A stretch of DNA of 64,000 bases from Buchnera aphidicola (Shivaphis celti) (GTDB lineage Bacteria > Pseudomonadota > Gammaproteobacteria > Enterobacterales > Enterobacteriaceae), in NCBI RefSeq assembly GCF_039349365.1, contig NZ_CP134977.1:193202-257201 (forward strand). Direction: 5' to 3'. Positions 51,817 through 61,894 of the stretch are shown piece after piece (position 1 is the first letter of the stretch; every line of letters begins with the position of its first letter). The notes under the pieces were generated by a model. The model made no database searches and was not told the origin of the DNA. It saw nothing but the letters and a program-made list of their open reading frames with translations. The translations under genes were made by a program, and so were the position numbers.

Positions 51817-53217
51817 TTATAATAAATTCCTAACATCTTGAAATTTTCCACATAGTGCTGCTGCTGCAGCCATGGCTGGACTTACTAAATGCGTTCTAGT
51901 TCCACGTCCTTGTCTATTTTCAAAATTACGATTACTAGTTGATGCGCATCGATCTTCTGCATGTAATTGATCATCATTCATACCTAAACACATAGAACAA
52001 CCTGGTAATCTCCATTCAAATCCAGAATTAATAAATATTTTATCTAATCCTTCTTGTTCAGCTTGTTCTTTCACTACTTTTGATCCAGGAACAACAATGG
52101 CTTGAACTTGATGATGAATATGTTTATTTTTTATAACTCGAGCAGCTGTTCTTAAATCTTCTATTCTTGAGTTCGTACATGATCCAATAAATACTTTATT
52201 AACTTTTATATCTGTTAACAACATACCGGATTTTAAACCCATATATAATAATGATTTTTTTGATGTTTCATAATATAATTTATTATTTAACTTATCAAGA
52301 TATGGAATTGGTTCATTAATCGATATCACTTGACTAGGATTTGTTCCCCATGTTACTTGAGGAGAAAGAGAATCGATATTAATATATATTGTTTTATCGA
52401 ATTGAGCATCAATATCTGATTGTAAATTTTTCCAATATTTCATTGCAATATCCCAATTATTACTTTTTGGGGAATATCTCTTATTTTTTAAATAATCAAA
52501 TGTAATATCATCTGGTGCAATAATTCCAGATTTTGCTCCCATTTCAATTGCCATATTGCACAACGTCATACGACCTTCCATGCTTAATTGGGATATTACC
52601 TCTCCGCAAAATTCTACAACATATCCTGTACCACCTTCTACTCCAACAGTTTTAATGACAAATAATATTATATCTTTTGCATCTATTCCTTTTTTTAATT
52701 TACCACAAAGATGAATTTTCATTGTTTTATAACGTTTTTGTTTAATTGTCTGTGTTGCAAAAACATGTTCTACTTCTGATGTTCCAATACCAAAAGCTAA
52801 TGCACCAAATGCACCATGTGTTGAAGTATGAGAATCTCCACAAACAATTACCATTCCTGGTAGTGTCATGCCCTGTTCTGGACCAATAACATGTACAATA
52901 CCCTGATTAGGATGATGTAAATCATATACAGGAATATTAAATTCTTGACAGTTTTTAAGCAATGTTTGTATTTGAATTTTTGAAAATTGATTTAAATTAT
53001 TTATATCATTTGTTTTAGTTGAAACATTATGGTCCATAGTTGCAAAAGTTTTATTTGGACAACGAATAGATCTGTTATTAAATCGAATAGCATGAAATGC
53101 TTGAGGTGATGTTACTTCATGAATTAAATGTAAATCAACATACAAAATGGATGCATCTATTGTATCTTGATGTATTACATGTTGATCATATATTTTTTCA
53201 TATAATGTTTTTCCCAT
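51817..53217 (-). CDS. leuC: 3-isopropylmalate dehydratase large subunit
   Basis: LeuC carries the [4Fe-4S] cluster of isopropylmalate isomerase. The cluster cysteines are in [11 protein letters not shown] and CSMCLGMN, and the aconitase-family segment [19 protein letters not shown] is complete. It has 466 residues, as in E. coli. It begins two bases after the leuB stop, so translation is probably coupled. Confidence 0.97.
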   Translation of the reverse strand: MGKTLYEKIYDQHVIHQDTIDASILYVDLHLIHEVTSPQAFHAIRFNNRSIRCPNKTFATMDHNVSTKTNDINNLNQFSKIQIQTLLKNCQEFNIPVYDLHHPNQGIVHVIGPEQGMTLPGMVIVCGDSHTSTHGAFGALAFGIGTSEVEHVFATQTIKQKRYKTMKIHLCGKLKKGIDAKDIILFVIKTVGVEGGTGYVVEFCGEVISQLSMEGRMTLCNMAIEMGAKSGIIAPDDITFDYLKNKRYSPKSNNWDIAMKYWKNLQSDIDAQFDKTIYINIDSLSPQVTWGTNPSQVISINEPIPYLDKLNNKLYYETSKKSLLYMGLKSGMLLTDIKVNKVFIGSCTNSRIEDLRTAARVIKNKHIHHQVQAIVVPGSKVVKEQAEQEGLDKIFINSGFEWRLPGCSMCLGMNDDQLHAEDRCASTSNRNFENRQGRGTRTHLVSPAMAAAAALCGKFQDVRNLL

Positions 53218-53219
53218 AT

Positions 53220-54314
53220 TTATATCTCTTTAATAAGTGTATTAGAGATTATATCTCCCATATGTGAAGTTGTGATATAATCATTTTGGTTATCAATAAT
53301 ATCAAATGTTCTATAACCCATTTTTAATGTTTTTTTTACAGATTCATATATTGCATCAGATAATTCAAATAAACCCATACTATAACGCAATAGTAATGCA
53401 ATAGATAAAATTTGTGCAATTGGATTAGCAATATTTTTACCTTGAATATCTGGAGCTGAACCACCAGCTGGTTCATATAAACCAAAATTTTTTTCATTTA
53501 AACTAGCAGAAGCTAACATCCCAATCGAACCAGTAATTGCTGCACATTCATCAGATATAATATCACCGAATAAATTTGAACATAAAATAATATCGAATTG
53601 ACTAGGATTTTTAATAATTTGCATAACTGCATTATCGATATATAGATGTGATACTTCTATATGAGGATATAATTTGGAAACGTTATCAACGACTTCTCTC
53701 CATAACTTAGAACTTGATAATACATTTGCTTTGTCTATAGAAACAATTTTTTTTTTTCTTGTATTTGCAATTCGAAAAGCTAAATGTGCTATTCTTTCTA
53801 TTTCAGATTCATAATATTTTTCAGTATCAAAGGCATATTTTTTATTATTTTTATTATATTTTCGACCCGATTTTCCAAAATATATTCCCCCAGTTAATTC
53901 ACGTATACATAATATATTTATATCAGAATGAATAACTGTATGACGTAATGGAGATAAACTTTTTAATTCTGAATATAAAACAGAAGGTCGAATATTTGCA
54001 AATAAATTAAAATATTTTCGTAATGGAAGTAACGCTCCTCTTTCTGGTTGTTCATCATCTGGAAAATGTTTCCATTTTGGCCCACCCACCGAACCTAATA
54101 GAATTGCATTTGATCTTTCACATCCTAATAATGTACTTTTAGGCAATGCAGATCCAAATTTATCTATTGCTATGCCTCCAATATCATATTCATGTATATT
54201 AAAATTTATAAAACATTTTTTTTTTAAAATATTTAAAATTTTATATCCTTCTCGCATGACTTCTGGACCAATTCCATCACCGGGGAGTACAGCTAAATTA
54301 AATGTTTTTTTCAT
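53220..54314 (-). CDS. leuB: 3-isopropylmalate dehydrogenase
   Basis: LeuB oxidises and decarboxylates 3-isopropylmalate in leucine synthesis. [33 protein letters not shown] and the signature [19 protein letters not shown] are intact, with [14 protein letters not shown] near the C terminus. It has 364 residues (E. coli 363). It lies 57 bp after leuA in the leuABCD order. Confidence 0.97.
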   Translation of the reverse strand: MKKTFNLAVLPGDGIGPEVMREGYKILNILKKKCFINFNIHEYDIGGIAIDKFGSALPKSTLLGCERSNAILLGSVGGPKWKHFPDDEQPERGALLPLRKYFNLFANIRPSVLYSELKSLSPLRHTVIHSDINILCIRELTGGIYFGKSGRKYNKNNKKYAFDTEKYYESEIERIAHLAFRIANTRKKKIVSIDKANVLSSSKLWREVVDNVSKLYPHIEVSHLYIDNAVMQIIKNPSQFDIILCSNLFGDIISDECAAITGSIGMLASASLNEKNFGLYEPAGGSAPDIQGKNIANPIAQILSIALLLRYSMGLFELSDAIYESVKKTLKMGYRTFDIIDNQNDYITTSHMGDIISNTLIKEI

Positions 54315-54371
54315 ATATTATATAATTATATAGTTAATTAAAGTATGTTATATTAAATTGTAATTATTATT

Positions 54372-55925
54372 TTATTTTTCTTTCGAAAATTTATTTAATT
54401 GTAAAATTACTTGGTTTGCTCTCCAAATATTATTTAAGACATTTATCATTGCTTTGACAGAAGATTCAATAATATCCGTTGCTAATCCTATTCCATGAAA
54501 TTTTCTATTTTTATATTCAACTATAATATCCACTTGCCCCAATGCATCTTTCCCCTTCCCTTTAGCAAATAATTGGAATTTTTGCAATAACATAGAGTAA
54601 CCAGATATTTTATGTAATGCTTGATATACTGCATCTACCGGTCCGTTACTCGTAGTAGAAAATTTAGTAATTGTATTTTTCCCACATATTAAAGATACTG
54701 ATGCAGTTGAAAAACCACTAGAACTGGATTTTACATGAAAATGATCTAAAATAAAATATTCTGGGTTTTCTTGTTGATTATTGATAAATGCCAATGCTTC
54801 TAAATCATAATCAAAAACCTGACCTTTCTTATCTGCTAATTTTAAAAACGATGCATATAATTCATCGATATTATATTCACTATTTTTATATCCCATTTGT
54901 TGCATTCGATGTCGTACTGCAGCCCTACCGGAACGGGAAGTTAAATTTAATTTCACTTCTTGTAAACCAATGGTTTTTGGTGAAATTATTTCATAATTCT
55001 CTCTATTTTTTAAAATACCGTCTTGGTGAATACCAGAAGAATGGGCAAAAGCATTACTACCGACAATTGCTTTATTCGGAGGAACAGAGATATTACAAAT
55101 TTGGCTAATTATTTTACTAACACGATATATTTCTTTTTTTTCAATTGTAGTATGTACTTTAAGTATGTCTTTTTTAACAGCAATCGCCATAATTACTTCT
55201 TCCAAAGCAGCATTTCCTGCTCGTTCACCAATACCGTTAATTGTACCTTCAATTTGTCTCGCTCCTGCTGCAATAGCTGAAATTGAATTCCCAACCGCCA
55301 TACCTAAATCATCATGACAGTGTACAGATATTATTGCTCGATCTATATTTGGAACTTTCTGATATAAAGTATGAATAATATTACTAAATTGATTTGGTAA
55401 TGTATAACCTACAGTATCAGGAATGTTAATTGTTTTAGCACCAGCTAAAATAGCTTTTTCTACTATTACACATAAGTTATCTAAACAAGTTCGACCTGCA
55501 TCTTCACAAGAAAATTCAACATCATCTGTATATCGTTTTGCTCGTTTTATTCCACGTATTGCCATATCAACGATTTCATCAAAATTTTTTTTTAATTTAG
55601 AATACATATGTAAATTTGATGTTCCTAAAAAAACATGTATACGAAAATTATTTAAAACGGACATAGCATCTGCAGCTACATCAATATCTTTATCGAGACA
55701 TCTTGCTAAACTACAAATTGTAGTATTCTTTATTTTTTTTGATATTTCTCGAACAGAATCAAAATCTCCAGGAGATGAAATTGGAAATCCAACTTCCATA
55801 ACATCAACTTTCATTCTTTCCAGTGCAATTGCAATTTGCAATTTTTCTTTTACGCTTAAGCTTGCTTGTAGTGCTTGCTCACCATCCCGAAGAGATGTAT
55901 CAAAAATAATAATTTTTTCACTCAT
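54372..55925 (-). CDS. leuA: 2-isopropylmalate synthase
   Basis: LeuA commits 2-oxoisovalerate to leucine. The catalytic barrel has [32 protein letters not shown] and [13 protein letters not shown]. The C-terminal allosteric domain that senses leucine in the family is still present (SLICGKN to the end, about 120 residues). I start at the ATG at 55925, with AGGA six bases upstream (517 residues; E. coli 523); the open frame begins 11 codons earlier. minE ends 78 bp upstream. I see no leucine-rich leader peptide. Confidence 0.97.
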   Translation of the reverse strand: MSEKIIIFDTSLRDGEQALQASLSVKEKLQIAIALERMKVDVMEVGFPISSPGDFDSVREISKKIKNTTICSLARCLDKDIDVAADAMSVLNNFRIHVFLGTSNLHMYSKLKKNFDEIVDMAIRGIKRAKRYTDDVEFSCEDAGRTCLDNLCVIVEKAILAGAKTINIPDTVGYTLPNQFSNIIHTLYQKVPNIDRAIISVHCHDDLGMAVGNSISAIAAGARQIEGTINGIGERAGNAALEEVIMAIAVKKDILKVHTTIEKKEIYRVSKIISQICNISVPPNKAIVGSNAFAHSSGIHQDGILKNRENYEIISPKTIGLQEVKLNLTSRSGRAAVRHRMQQMGYKNSEYNIDELYASFLKLADKKGQVFDYDLEALAFINNQQENPEYFILDHFHVKSSSSGFSTASVSLICGKNTITKFSTTSNGPVDAVYQALHKISGYSMLLQKFQLFAKGKGKDALGQVDIIVEYKNRKFHGIGLATDIIESSVKAMINVLNNIWRANQVILQLNKFSKEK

Positions 55926-56003
55926 AATTTTCCTATTATAAAGTTTTAAATTAAACAAAATTCATATTTTATATTTGTATTATTTATATATAATATAAAT
56001 ATT

Positions 56004-56252
56004 TCATTTTCGTGATATAATATTTAAATCTAAAGTTAAATTATACGGTGTTTTTTGATGAAATGTTACATGAATTAAATTTGCAGTCATCTGAGAATTT
56101 TGATTAATAACAGATAATAATTCTTTTTTTAATTTTACAAAATAAGTTGAATGGACAATTCTTTTTTTTTTAGAAAACATAAATTGTAATCTTTTTTTTG
56201 CAATATATGCTGTATGTTTTTTTTTATATACAAAAAAACCTAATAATGACAT
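56004..56252 (-). CDS. minE: Division topological specificity factor MinE
   Basis: MinE drives MinD off the membrane to set the division site. The 82 residues begin MSLLGFFVYKKKHTAYIAKKRL, the MinD-binding and membrane-targeting part; the topological domain after residue 35 is diverged but aligns to the end. It follows minD by three bases. In this genome the next gene on the strand is leuA. Confidence 0.92.
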   Translation of the reverse strand: MSLLGFFVYKKKHTAYIAKKRLQFMFSKKKRIVHSTYFVKLKKELLSVINQNSQMTANLIHVTFHQKTPYNLTLDLNIISRK

Positions 56253-56255
56253 TAT

Positions 56256-57068
56256 TTATCTCCAAAAAAATCTTTTAAAAAAACCTATTTTTTCTTCTTT
56301 TAAAAATCTAAAATCGCATTGTTTCCCTAATAATCTATCTACTGTATCACAGTATGCTTGCCCAGCATGAGAAGAATAATTTAATATTACTGATTTTCCT
56401 TGATTAGATGATTTTAATACAGATGAATCTTCTGGAATCACTCCAATTAAAGGAATACGCAAAATATCTATTACATCTTCCATACTGAGCATCTCTCCTT
56501 GATTGACACGCATCGGATTATATCGATTAATTAATAAATATTCTTTTACTGGAAGTGAATTCTTTTCAGCTCTCTTAGATTGTGAAGCAATAATTCCTAA
56601 AATACGATCTGCATCTCTTACAGAAGAAACCTCTGGATTAGCTATAATTACTGCTTCATCAGCAAAATACATAGCAATAAATGCCCCTGTTTCAATTCCA
56701 GCAGGAGAATCACAAATAATAAATTCAAATTCCATATTTAATAATTCTTTAAATAAAGCACTAATACCCTCTTTTGTTAATGAATCTTTATTTCTAGTTT
56801 GTGAAGCAGGTAGAATAAATAAATTTTCTGTATATTTATCTTTTATTATAGCTTGATTAATTGATACATCTCCTTCAATTACATTAATTAAATTATAAAT
56901 AACACGTCTTTCACAACCCATAATTAAATCTAAATTACGTAATCCAATATCAAAATCAATTACTATTGTTTTATTACCCTGTCGGGCAAGTCCAGTAGCA
57001 ATTGCTGCACTAGAAGTAGTTTTCCCTACCCCTCCTTTCCCTGAAGTAATTGTAATAATACGAGTCAT
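56256..57068 (-). CDS. minD: Septum site-determining ATPase MinD
   Basis: MinD is a membrane-binding ATPase that recruits MinC. The deviant Walker A SGKGGVGKTTSSAAIA is at the N terminus, with CDSPAGIETGAF and ANPEVSSVRDADRI later. The amphipathic C-terminal membrane helix is retained (EEKIGFFKRFFWR). The 270 residues equal E. coli. It is the middle gene of minCDE. Confidence 0.97.
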   Translation of the reverse strand: MTRIITITSGKGGVGKTTSSAAIATGLARQGNKTIVIDFDIGLRNLDLIMGCERRVIYNLINVIEGDVSINQAIIKDKYTENLFILPASQTRNKDSLTKEGISALFKELLNMEFEFIICDSPAGIETGAFIAMYFADEAVIIANPEVSSVRDADRILGIIASQSKRAEKNSLPVKEYLLINRYNPMRVNQGEMLSMEDVIDILRIPLIGVIPEDSSVLKSSNQGKSVILNYSSHAGQAYCDTVDRLLGKQCDFRFLKEEKIGFFKRFFWR

Positions 57069-57096
57069 ATACGTATTCCATATTTATGTATATTAT

Positions 57097-57795
57097 TTAA
57101 AATAATGGTTTAATAGATAAATTATAATCTTTAAGAAAGATATGTACACTTTTCCCTAAAAAAATAGAAGGTATTTTTTCAATTAATAAATATTCTCCTG
57201 CAATAGAAACTAACTCAGCAAAAAAATTAGTACAAAAAATATTTTTTGTAATATCTCCATTAAATCCAGCTAAAACCCTTCCTCTCATTTCTCCATATAC
57301 ATGTATATTTCCATCAGCAATTAATTCAGCTCCTGTATTAACATGGTTAAGAATAATTAAATCTGATTTACAAACAAATATTTTTTGACCAGATCGTACT
57401 GGTTGATCAATAATTGTAGATTGCATTTTCTTATTTTGATAAGAAAAAGATTGATTTTTTGCACAATTATTCTTTTTTACATATTGTTCTTGATAATTTA
57501 AAATAGGCAAACCAGATTGAAGAATTAAATTTTTCAATATCTTGTTTTTACAATTAAGAATACCAACAATTTTTAATCCAGTAGATAAAATTGCTGTTTT
57601 CATTGTTTTCCAATTTATTTTAGATTGTAAATAAGATATATTCAATATTATTGAAGCATTTTTAAATAAAAATGGTTTTATTCTCATTTTTTTTAAGATT
57701 TCATGTTTTACAATATGTGCAGCACTAGTATTAATATATAGTACTAAAAATGTAAAAACATGACCTTGAAATTTAATTGGTTCATTTTTTAGCAT
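57097..57795 (-). CDS. minC: Septum site-determining protein MinC
   Basis: MinC blocks FtsZ assembly away from midcell. The C-terminal beta-helix is well conserved (PVRSGQKIFVCKSDLIIL, then GAELIADGNIHVYGEMRGR and LAGFNGD), while the N-terminal FtsZ-inhibiting domain and linker are strongly diverged. It has 232 residues (E. coli 231). It heads minCDE and is divergent from rsmC. Confidence 0.93.
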   Translation of the reverse strand: MLKNEPIKFQGHVFTFLVLYINTSAAHIVKHEILKKMRIKPFLFKNASIILNISYLQSKINWKTMKTAILSTGLKIVGILNCKNKILKNLILQSGLPILNYQEQYVKKNNCAKNQSFSYQNKKMQSTIIDQPVRSGQKIFVCKSDLIILNHVNTGAELIADGNIHVYGEMRGRVLAGFNGDITKNIFCTNFFAELVSIAGEYLLIEKIPSIFLGKSVHIFLKDYNLSIKPLF

Positions 57796-57901
57796 ATTTT
57801 TAAAATATTAATTTAAACATATAATAAAAAATATATAATTTACAATTATATATTTTATAATCAAAAAAAAAACAATTTATATTATATATAGTGTAATCTA
57901 A

Positions 57902-58923
57902 ATGAAAAAAAAAGAAGATAAATTATATGAAGAAAGTATAATAATAAAAAATTATTTAAATAATACCGATAAAAATTTCATTCTATTTTCAGGAGATATG
58001 CAAGACAATTTTTTTTTTATTTAAACAAAAATCAAAATAAGTTTCATATACAAAAATGCTATGATGAAAAAAGAATAAAAAAATATAATAAAAATAACTT
58101 TTATTTTCGAATTTTCCCAAAAAAACAAAATATTTTAAATTGCAATATGATTGTATTTTTTTGGATAAAAAATAAAACTGAATCAATATTTCAGTTAACA
58201 TACATATTATCAATAATTCAAAAAAATAAAAAAATTCTAATTATCGGAAAAAATAAATTTGGAATTAAAAGTATTACAAAAAAAATGCATGAATGGATGT
58301 ATATAAAAAAAATTTTATACAAAAAAAAATGTACTGTATATTTAAGTTATAAAAAAAAAAAAGTAAATTTTGCACTAAAAAATTTTTTTAAAAAACATAT
58401 CTTATATAATCAAATTATTATTACCCTTCCAGGAGTATTTGGATATAAAAAAATAGATCCAGGTAGTATATTGTTAATTTCTACTTTTAATAAAAGTATT
58501 CAAGGAAAAGTATTAGATGTTGGATCTGGTTCGGGAATTTTATCTGTTATGTTACATAAAAAAAATAGTAATATTAAATTAACATTAATTGATAATAACA
58601 GTACTGCTTTGTTATGTAGCAGATATTCTTTAAAAGAAAATAAAATAATTGGTAATGTTTTTTATAGCAATCTTTTTTCTCATGTTCAAGAAAAATATAA
58701 TTTTATTATATCTAATCCACCCACTCATTATGGAAATTTGAATAATTTAAAAATAGTTCATGAATTAATTAAACAATCCGTTAATTTTTTGCACAAAAAT
58801 GGTGAATTAAGAATTATATTACACTCTAATATATCATGTACAGAAATATTACTTCAAGAATTTGGAAACTACAAAATTTTAAAACAAAAAAATCATTACA
58901 AAGTATACCAATCAATACTATAA
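57902..58923 (+). CDS. rsmC: 16S rRNA G1207 methyltransferase RsmC, frame broken by one base in a T10 tract
   Basis: RsmC methylates G1207 of 16S rRNA. From the ATG at 57902 the first frame reads to FILFSGDMQDN, matching ILFAGDLQDD of E. coli, then enters ten T residues (58009-58018) and stops at 58022. Re-entering one base back gives a frame open to 58923 with LDVGSGSGILSV, the catalytic IISNPPTHYG and ELRIILHS. With one extra T the protein is 340 residues (E. coli 343). Otherwise only a 258-residue piece from the ATG at 58147 could be made, missing most of the N-terminal domain. Confidence 0.85.
58009..58018 (+). other. T10 slippage or frameshift site in rsmC
   Basis: This run of ten T lies exactly where the two halves of rsmC change frame. 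Insertion of one U during transcription, or a -1 ribosomal shift, would restore the full-length protein. Both frames are open right up to the tract. Confidence 0.75.
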
Positions 58924-58929
58924 TTTTAA

Positions 58930-59015
58930 TACCCAGAGCGGGAATCGAACCCGCAAAGCTGTTAAGAGCCGAGGGATTTTAAGTCCCTTGTGTTTACCTA
59001 TTTCACCATCTGGGC
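58930..59015 (-). tRNA. tRNA-Leu (UAA)
   Basis: The 86-base cloverleaf has acceptor arms GCCCAGA / TCTGGGT with the G1-U72 pair also seen in E. coli leuZ, a long variable arm and anticodon loop CTTAAAA. The T arm is GCGGG TTCGATT CCCGC. The discriminator is A; CCA is not encoded. It sits beside tRNA-Cys, as cysT-leuZ do in E. coli. Confidence 0.95.
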
Positions 59016-59035
59016 TTAACGAAAATTATAAAATT

Positions 59036-59106
59036 AGGCGCGTTCTGGAGTCGAACCAGATTATACGGATTTGCAGTCCGCTACATAACCAATCTGTCAA
59101 CGCGCC
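59036..59106 (-). tRNA. tRNA-Cys (GCA)
   Basis: The 71-base cloverleaf has acceptor arms GGCGCGT / ACGCGCC, anticodon loop CTGCAAA and discriminator U, which is an identity element for cysteine. CCA is not encoded. It is 20 bp upstream of tRNA-Leu on the same strand, so the two are probably cotranscribed. The tRNA-Gly that heads the E. coli glyW-cysT-leuZ operon is not seen. Confidence 0.95.
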
Positions 59107-59279
59107 AAAATTATTTCATCCAATTAAATTGTACAATGTATTAAAATTTTTGTCTAATAATATTTTATTTGTAAAAAAAAATCACACCTTAAGAATAATA
59201 TTCTTATTCAATTAAAAACTTTACATTGTATATAATATATATTATTATATTTATTGATACAATTATTTTTAAAGAATTA

Positions 59280-59367
59280 GGAGGGGTGGCCGAGTGGTTG
59301 AAGGCAGCGGTCTTGAAAACCGCCGATGAGTATTCCTCATCCGAGAGTTCGAATCTCTCCTCCTCCA
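59280..59367 (+). tRNA. tRNA-Ser (UGA)
   Basis: The 88-base class II tRNA has acceptor arms GGAGGGG / CTCCTCC, anticodon stem GCGGT / ACCGC around CTTGAAA, a long variable arm with loop and T arm GAGAG TTCGAAT CTCTC. The discriminator is A where E. coli has G; CCA is not encoded. It is transcribed away from the Leu-Cys pair. Confidence 0.95.
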
Positions 59368-59731
59368 ATAAAAAAAATAAAAAAAAATATTAAAATCTAT
59401 ATTTTTAAAAATGATTTTTTAAAAAAATATAAATAAAATGATTTTATAAAAAATTTTTTTTGAAAATATAAAATATAAAATATAAAAAATAAAATATTAA
59501 ATATTTATCAAGTATTATTTTTTATATTTTTTATTAAAAAACTATATTCAAAATAACCTTTTTTGACTTTTAAAATATAATTATTTTTTTTTAAATTCAA
59601 TATTTGATATCATAGTATTATTAAAAGAGTATATTTAATTTAATCATATATTTTGTATGTATTAAAATTTCTATACAATATAGGTATTAAAAGATGAAAA
59701 AAATTAAAAAAATAATACATAAAAAATCAAT
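59368..59731. other. 364-bp A/T-rich spacer before rluC
   Basis: This is the only gap over 300 bases. It holds long A and T runs, three tandem copies of the 7-mer aaaatat (59463-59483), and near its end a 13-codon mini-ORF. E. coli has rne divergent from rluC at this point; nothing here resembles rne. The rest looks like decayed or regulatory DNA with no other feature I can support. Confidence 0.6.
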
Positions 59732-59735
59732 ATGA
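59694..59735 (+). CDS. 13-codon mini-ORF overlapping the rluC start
   Basis: An ATG with AGG about nine bases upstream opens the peptide [13 protein letters not shown]. Its TGA overlaps the rluC ATG (ATGA). rluC itself has no ribosome site, so the mini-ORF could deliver ribosomes to it by termination-reinitiation. It has no homology I recognise and may be chance. Confidence 0.3.
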   Translation: MKKIKKIIHKKSI

Positions 59736-60655
59736 TTCAAAAAAAGATAATAATTATTGATAATAATTACAGTAACCAAAGAATAGATAATTTTATAAAA
59801 ACTCAATTTTATAAAATTCCGAAAAGTTTATTATATAAAATAATCAGAATAGGAAATATTCAAATCAATAATAAAAAAGTTCATCCAAGTTATAAACTCC
59901 AAAAAAGAGATGTATTGTCTTATAATAATATTTTACAATATAAAAAAACAGATAAAAAAAAATCCGTTTTAACTACATACATGAAAAAAAATATTATCTC
60001 CAGCATATTATATGAAGATAAATATTTATTAATAATCAATAAACCATGTGGCATTGCAGTTCATGGAGGTAGCGGCATTAAGTTAGGAATAATAGAAATG
60101 ATTAGGTTAATAAAACCAGAATATCGGTACATTGAATTAATTCACAGATTAGATCGCGATACTTCAGGAATTTTAATGTTATCCAAAAAAAGATCAATGT
60201 TAAGAATTATGCATGAAAAATTCCGTGAAAAAAAAATTAAAAAAAAATATATTGCGTTAATTCATGGAAATTTAATTCCAAATAAAAAAATTATTTCTTT
60301 CCCATTAAAAAAAACAAATTATCAAAATAAAAAAAAAGTTGTATTAGATATATACGGAAAAAAATCAATTACAGTGCTAAAAGTAAAAAAAAGATTAAAT
60401 CAAACAACATTCATTGAAATAATACCTAAAACAGGAAGAACACATCAAATTCGTTTTCATACATCACATATTGGATATCCAATTGTATTTGATAAAATTT
60501 ATGGAAATAAAATACTAGATTATAAAATTGACAAATCATATAAATCAAAAAAAATGTTATTACATGCTTATGAAATATCATTTTTACATCCATATAAAAA
60601 AAAAATTTTTTTTATTCAAGCGCCATTGTGTAAAAGATTTAAAAAATATCTTTAA
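59732..60655 (+). CDS. rluC: 23S rRNA pseudouridine synthase C
   Basis: RluC makes pseudouridines 955, 2504 and 2580 of 23S rRNA. An N-terminal S4-like RNA-binding domain ([23 protein letters not shown]) precedes the catalytic domain with the aspartate in [13 protein letters not shown] (about residue 143) and [10 protein letters not shown]. It has 307 residues (E. coli 319). It heads the + strand run rluC-rpmF-fabD-fabG-acpP-tmk-holB. Confidence 0.94.
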   Translation: MIQKKIIIIDNNYSNQRIDNFIKTQFYKIPKSLLYKIIRIGNIQINNKKVHPSYKLQKRDVLSYNNILQYKKTDKKKSVLTTYMKKNIISSILYEDKYLLIINKPCGIAVHGGSGIKLGIIEMIRLIKPEYRYIELIHRLDRDTSGILMLSKKRSMLRIMHEKFREKKIKKKYIALIHGNLIPNKKIISFPLKKTNYQNKKKVVLDIYGKKSITVLKVKKRLNQTTFIEIIPKTGRTHQIRFHTSHIGYPIVFDKIYGNKILDYKIDKSYKSKKMLLHAYEISFLHPYKKKIFFIQAPLCKRFKKYL

Positions 60656-60708
60656 ATCAATATCTTATAAAGAAAAAGTATTATATACATATTATAAATG
60701 AGGGAAAT

Positions 60709-60888
60709 ATGGCTGTACAAAAAAGTAAACCAACACGATCAAAAAGAGGAATGAGAAGATCTCACAAAAAAATTAAAATTTTTTGTTTATCTCAAGATAA
60801 ATACAGTAAAGAAATGCATTTAAGACATCATATGACAAAAACATTTTTTTACAAAGGAAAAAAATTATTAAAAGATAAAAAAGATTAA
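60709..60888 (+). CDS. rpmF: 50S ribosomal protein L32
   Basis: A 59-residue ribosomal protein that starts [19 protein letters not shown], nearly identical to E. coli L32 (57 residues), and keeps KEMHLRHH in the second half. The tail is lysine-rich and diverged. A GAGGG site lies just before the ATG. In E. coli plsX and fabH separate rpmF from fabD; here only 64 bp do. Confidence 0.96.
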   Translation: MAVQKSKPTRSKRGMRRSHKKIKIFCLSQDKYSKEMHLRHHMTKTFFYKGKKLLKDKKD

Positions 60889-60952
60889 ATAATTTTAAAA
60901 CATATTAATATCACTATTCGAACAAAAAAATATTCGGTATATAATTTGAAAC

Positions 60953-61894
60953 ATGAATTTTTCCATGATCTTCCCTGGCCAGGGATTACAAAAAATTAAT
61001 AAATTAATTTCATTAAATAAAAAATACAAAATTATTCAAAATACTTTTCATCAAGCATCAGAATGTCTAAAATATGATTTATGGGGAAAAATTAAAAAAT
61101 TCCATCAATATAATATAAAAATAAAAAATATACAACCATTAATTTTCACAGCTTCTGTATCAATATATAAATTATGGAAGTTTCTTGGAGGAAAAAATCC
61201 TAAGATGACTTCTGGACACAGTTTAGGAGAGTATGCAGCTTTAGTATGTGGGGGGGTAATAAATTTTTCTGATACAGTTAAATTATTACAAAAAAGAGAA
61301 TATATGATGCAAAAAATATCTCAAAAATATAAAACCAGTATGGAAATAATTTTCGGATTAAATAAAACATCCGTGAATAAAATAATTAAAAAACATAATT
61401 TTACTAAAAAAATTAATATTTCTAGTATTAATGCAAACAAACAAATTGTAATTACTGGATTTAAAAATGAAATAAAAAAAATTATTCCAGATATTTATAA
61501 AAAAAAAGCACGTATTATGAAACTTCCTATAAAAATAGCTGGACATTTTATGATTATGAAAAAAGTTAAAAGAAATTTTTCTAAAAAAATAAAAAAAATC
61601 CCTATAAAAGATGCAAAATATTCTATTATAAATAGTATTACTGTAAAAAAATATAATTCAAAAAGTAATCTCAGAAAATCCTTAATAAATCAATTATTTT
61701 ATCCTGTACAATGGAAAAAAACAATTGACTTAATTTTAAAAAAAACAAATATCATTTTAGAAATAGGAACAAATGATTTTTTAATCAAATCAATTCAAAC
61801 AAAAAAAAAAGTTAAACTAATTTCTATCAATAATATAGAAAATATTAATACAGCTATCAATCTAACAAAAAAAAATGTTTATGAAAAAAAATAA
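60953..61894 (+). CDS. fabD: Malonyl-CoA:ACP transacylase
   Basis: FabD loads malonate onto acyl carrier protein. The oxyanion segment FPGQG is at the N terminus, the serine nucleophile in SGHSLGEYAALVCGG, the arginine in LLQKREYMMQ and the histidine in IAGHFMIMKK. It has 313 residues (E. coli 309). The end overlaps the fabG start by about 20 bases, so the two are probably coupled. Confidence 0.94.
   Translation: MNFSMIFPGQGLQKINKLISLNKKYKIIQNTFHQASECLKYDLWGKIKKFHQYNIKIKNIQPLIFTASVSIYKLWKFLGGKNPKMTSGHSLGEYAALVCGGVINFSDTVKLLQKREYMMQKISQKYKTSMEIIFGLNKTSVNKIIKKHNFTKKINISSINANKQIVITGFKNEIKKIIPDIYKKKARIMKLPIKIAGHFMIMKKVKRNFSKKIKKIPIKDAKYSIINSITVKKYNSKSNLRKSLINQLFYPVQWKKTIDLILKKTNIILEIGTNDFLIKSIQTKKKVKLISINNIENINTAINLTKKNVYEKK

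Noticed and set aside
54788-55941. Several open frames on + opposite leuA
   Set aside because: leuA is complete and highly conserved on the - strand; these are shadows.
55926-56003. Possible leucine-rich leader peptide and attenuator before leuA
   Set aside because: The 78-bp gap has no short frame rich in Leu codons and no alternative hairpins.
57989-58213. 74-codon open frame on - opposite the rsmC frameshift region
   Set aside because: It is a mirror of A/T-rich rsmC codons; the + strand carries the conserved protein.
58988-59215. 75-codon open frame on + across the tRNA-Leu and tRNA-Cys genes
   Set aside because: It runs antisense through two clear tRNAs and has no protein-like pattern.
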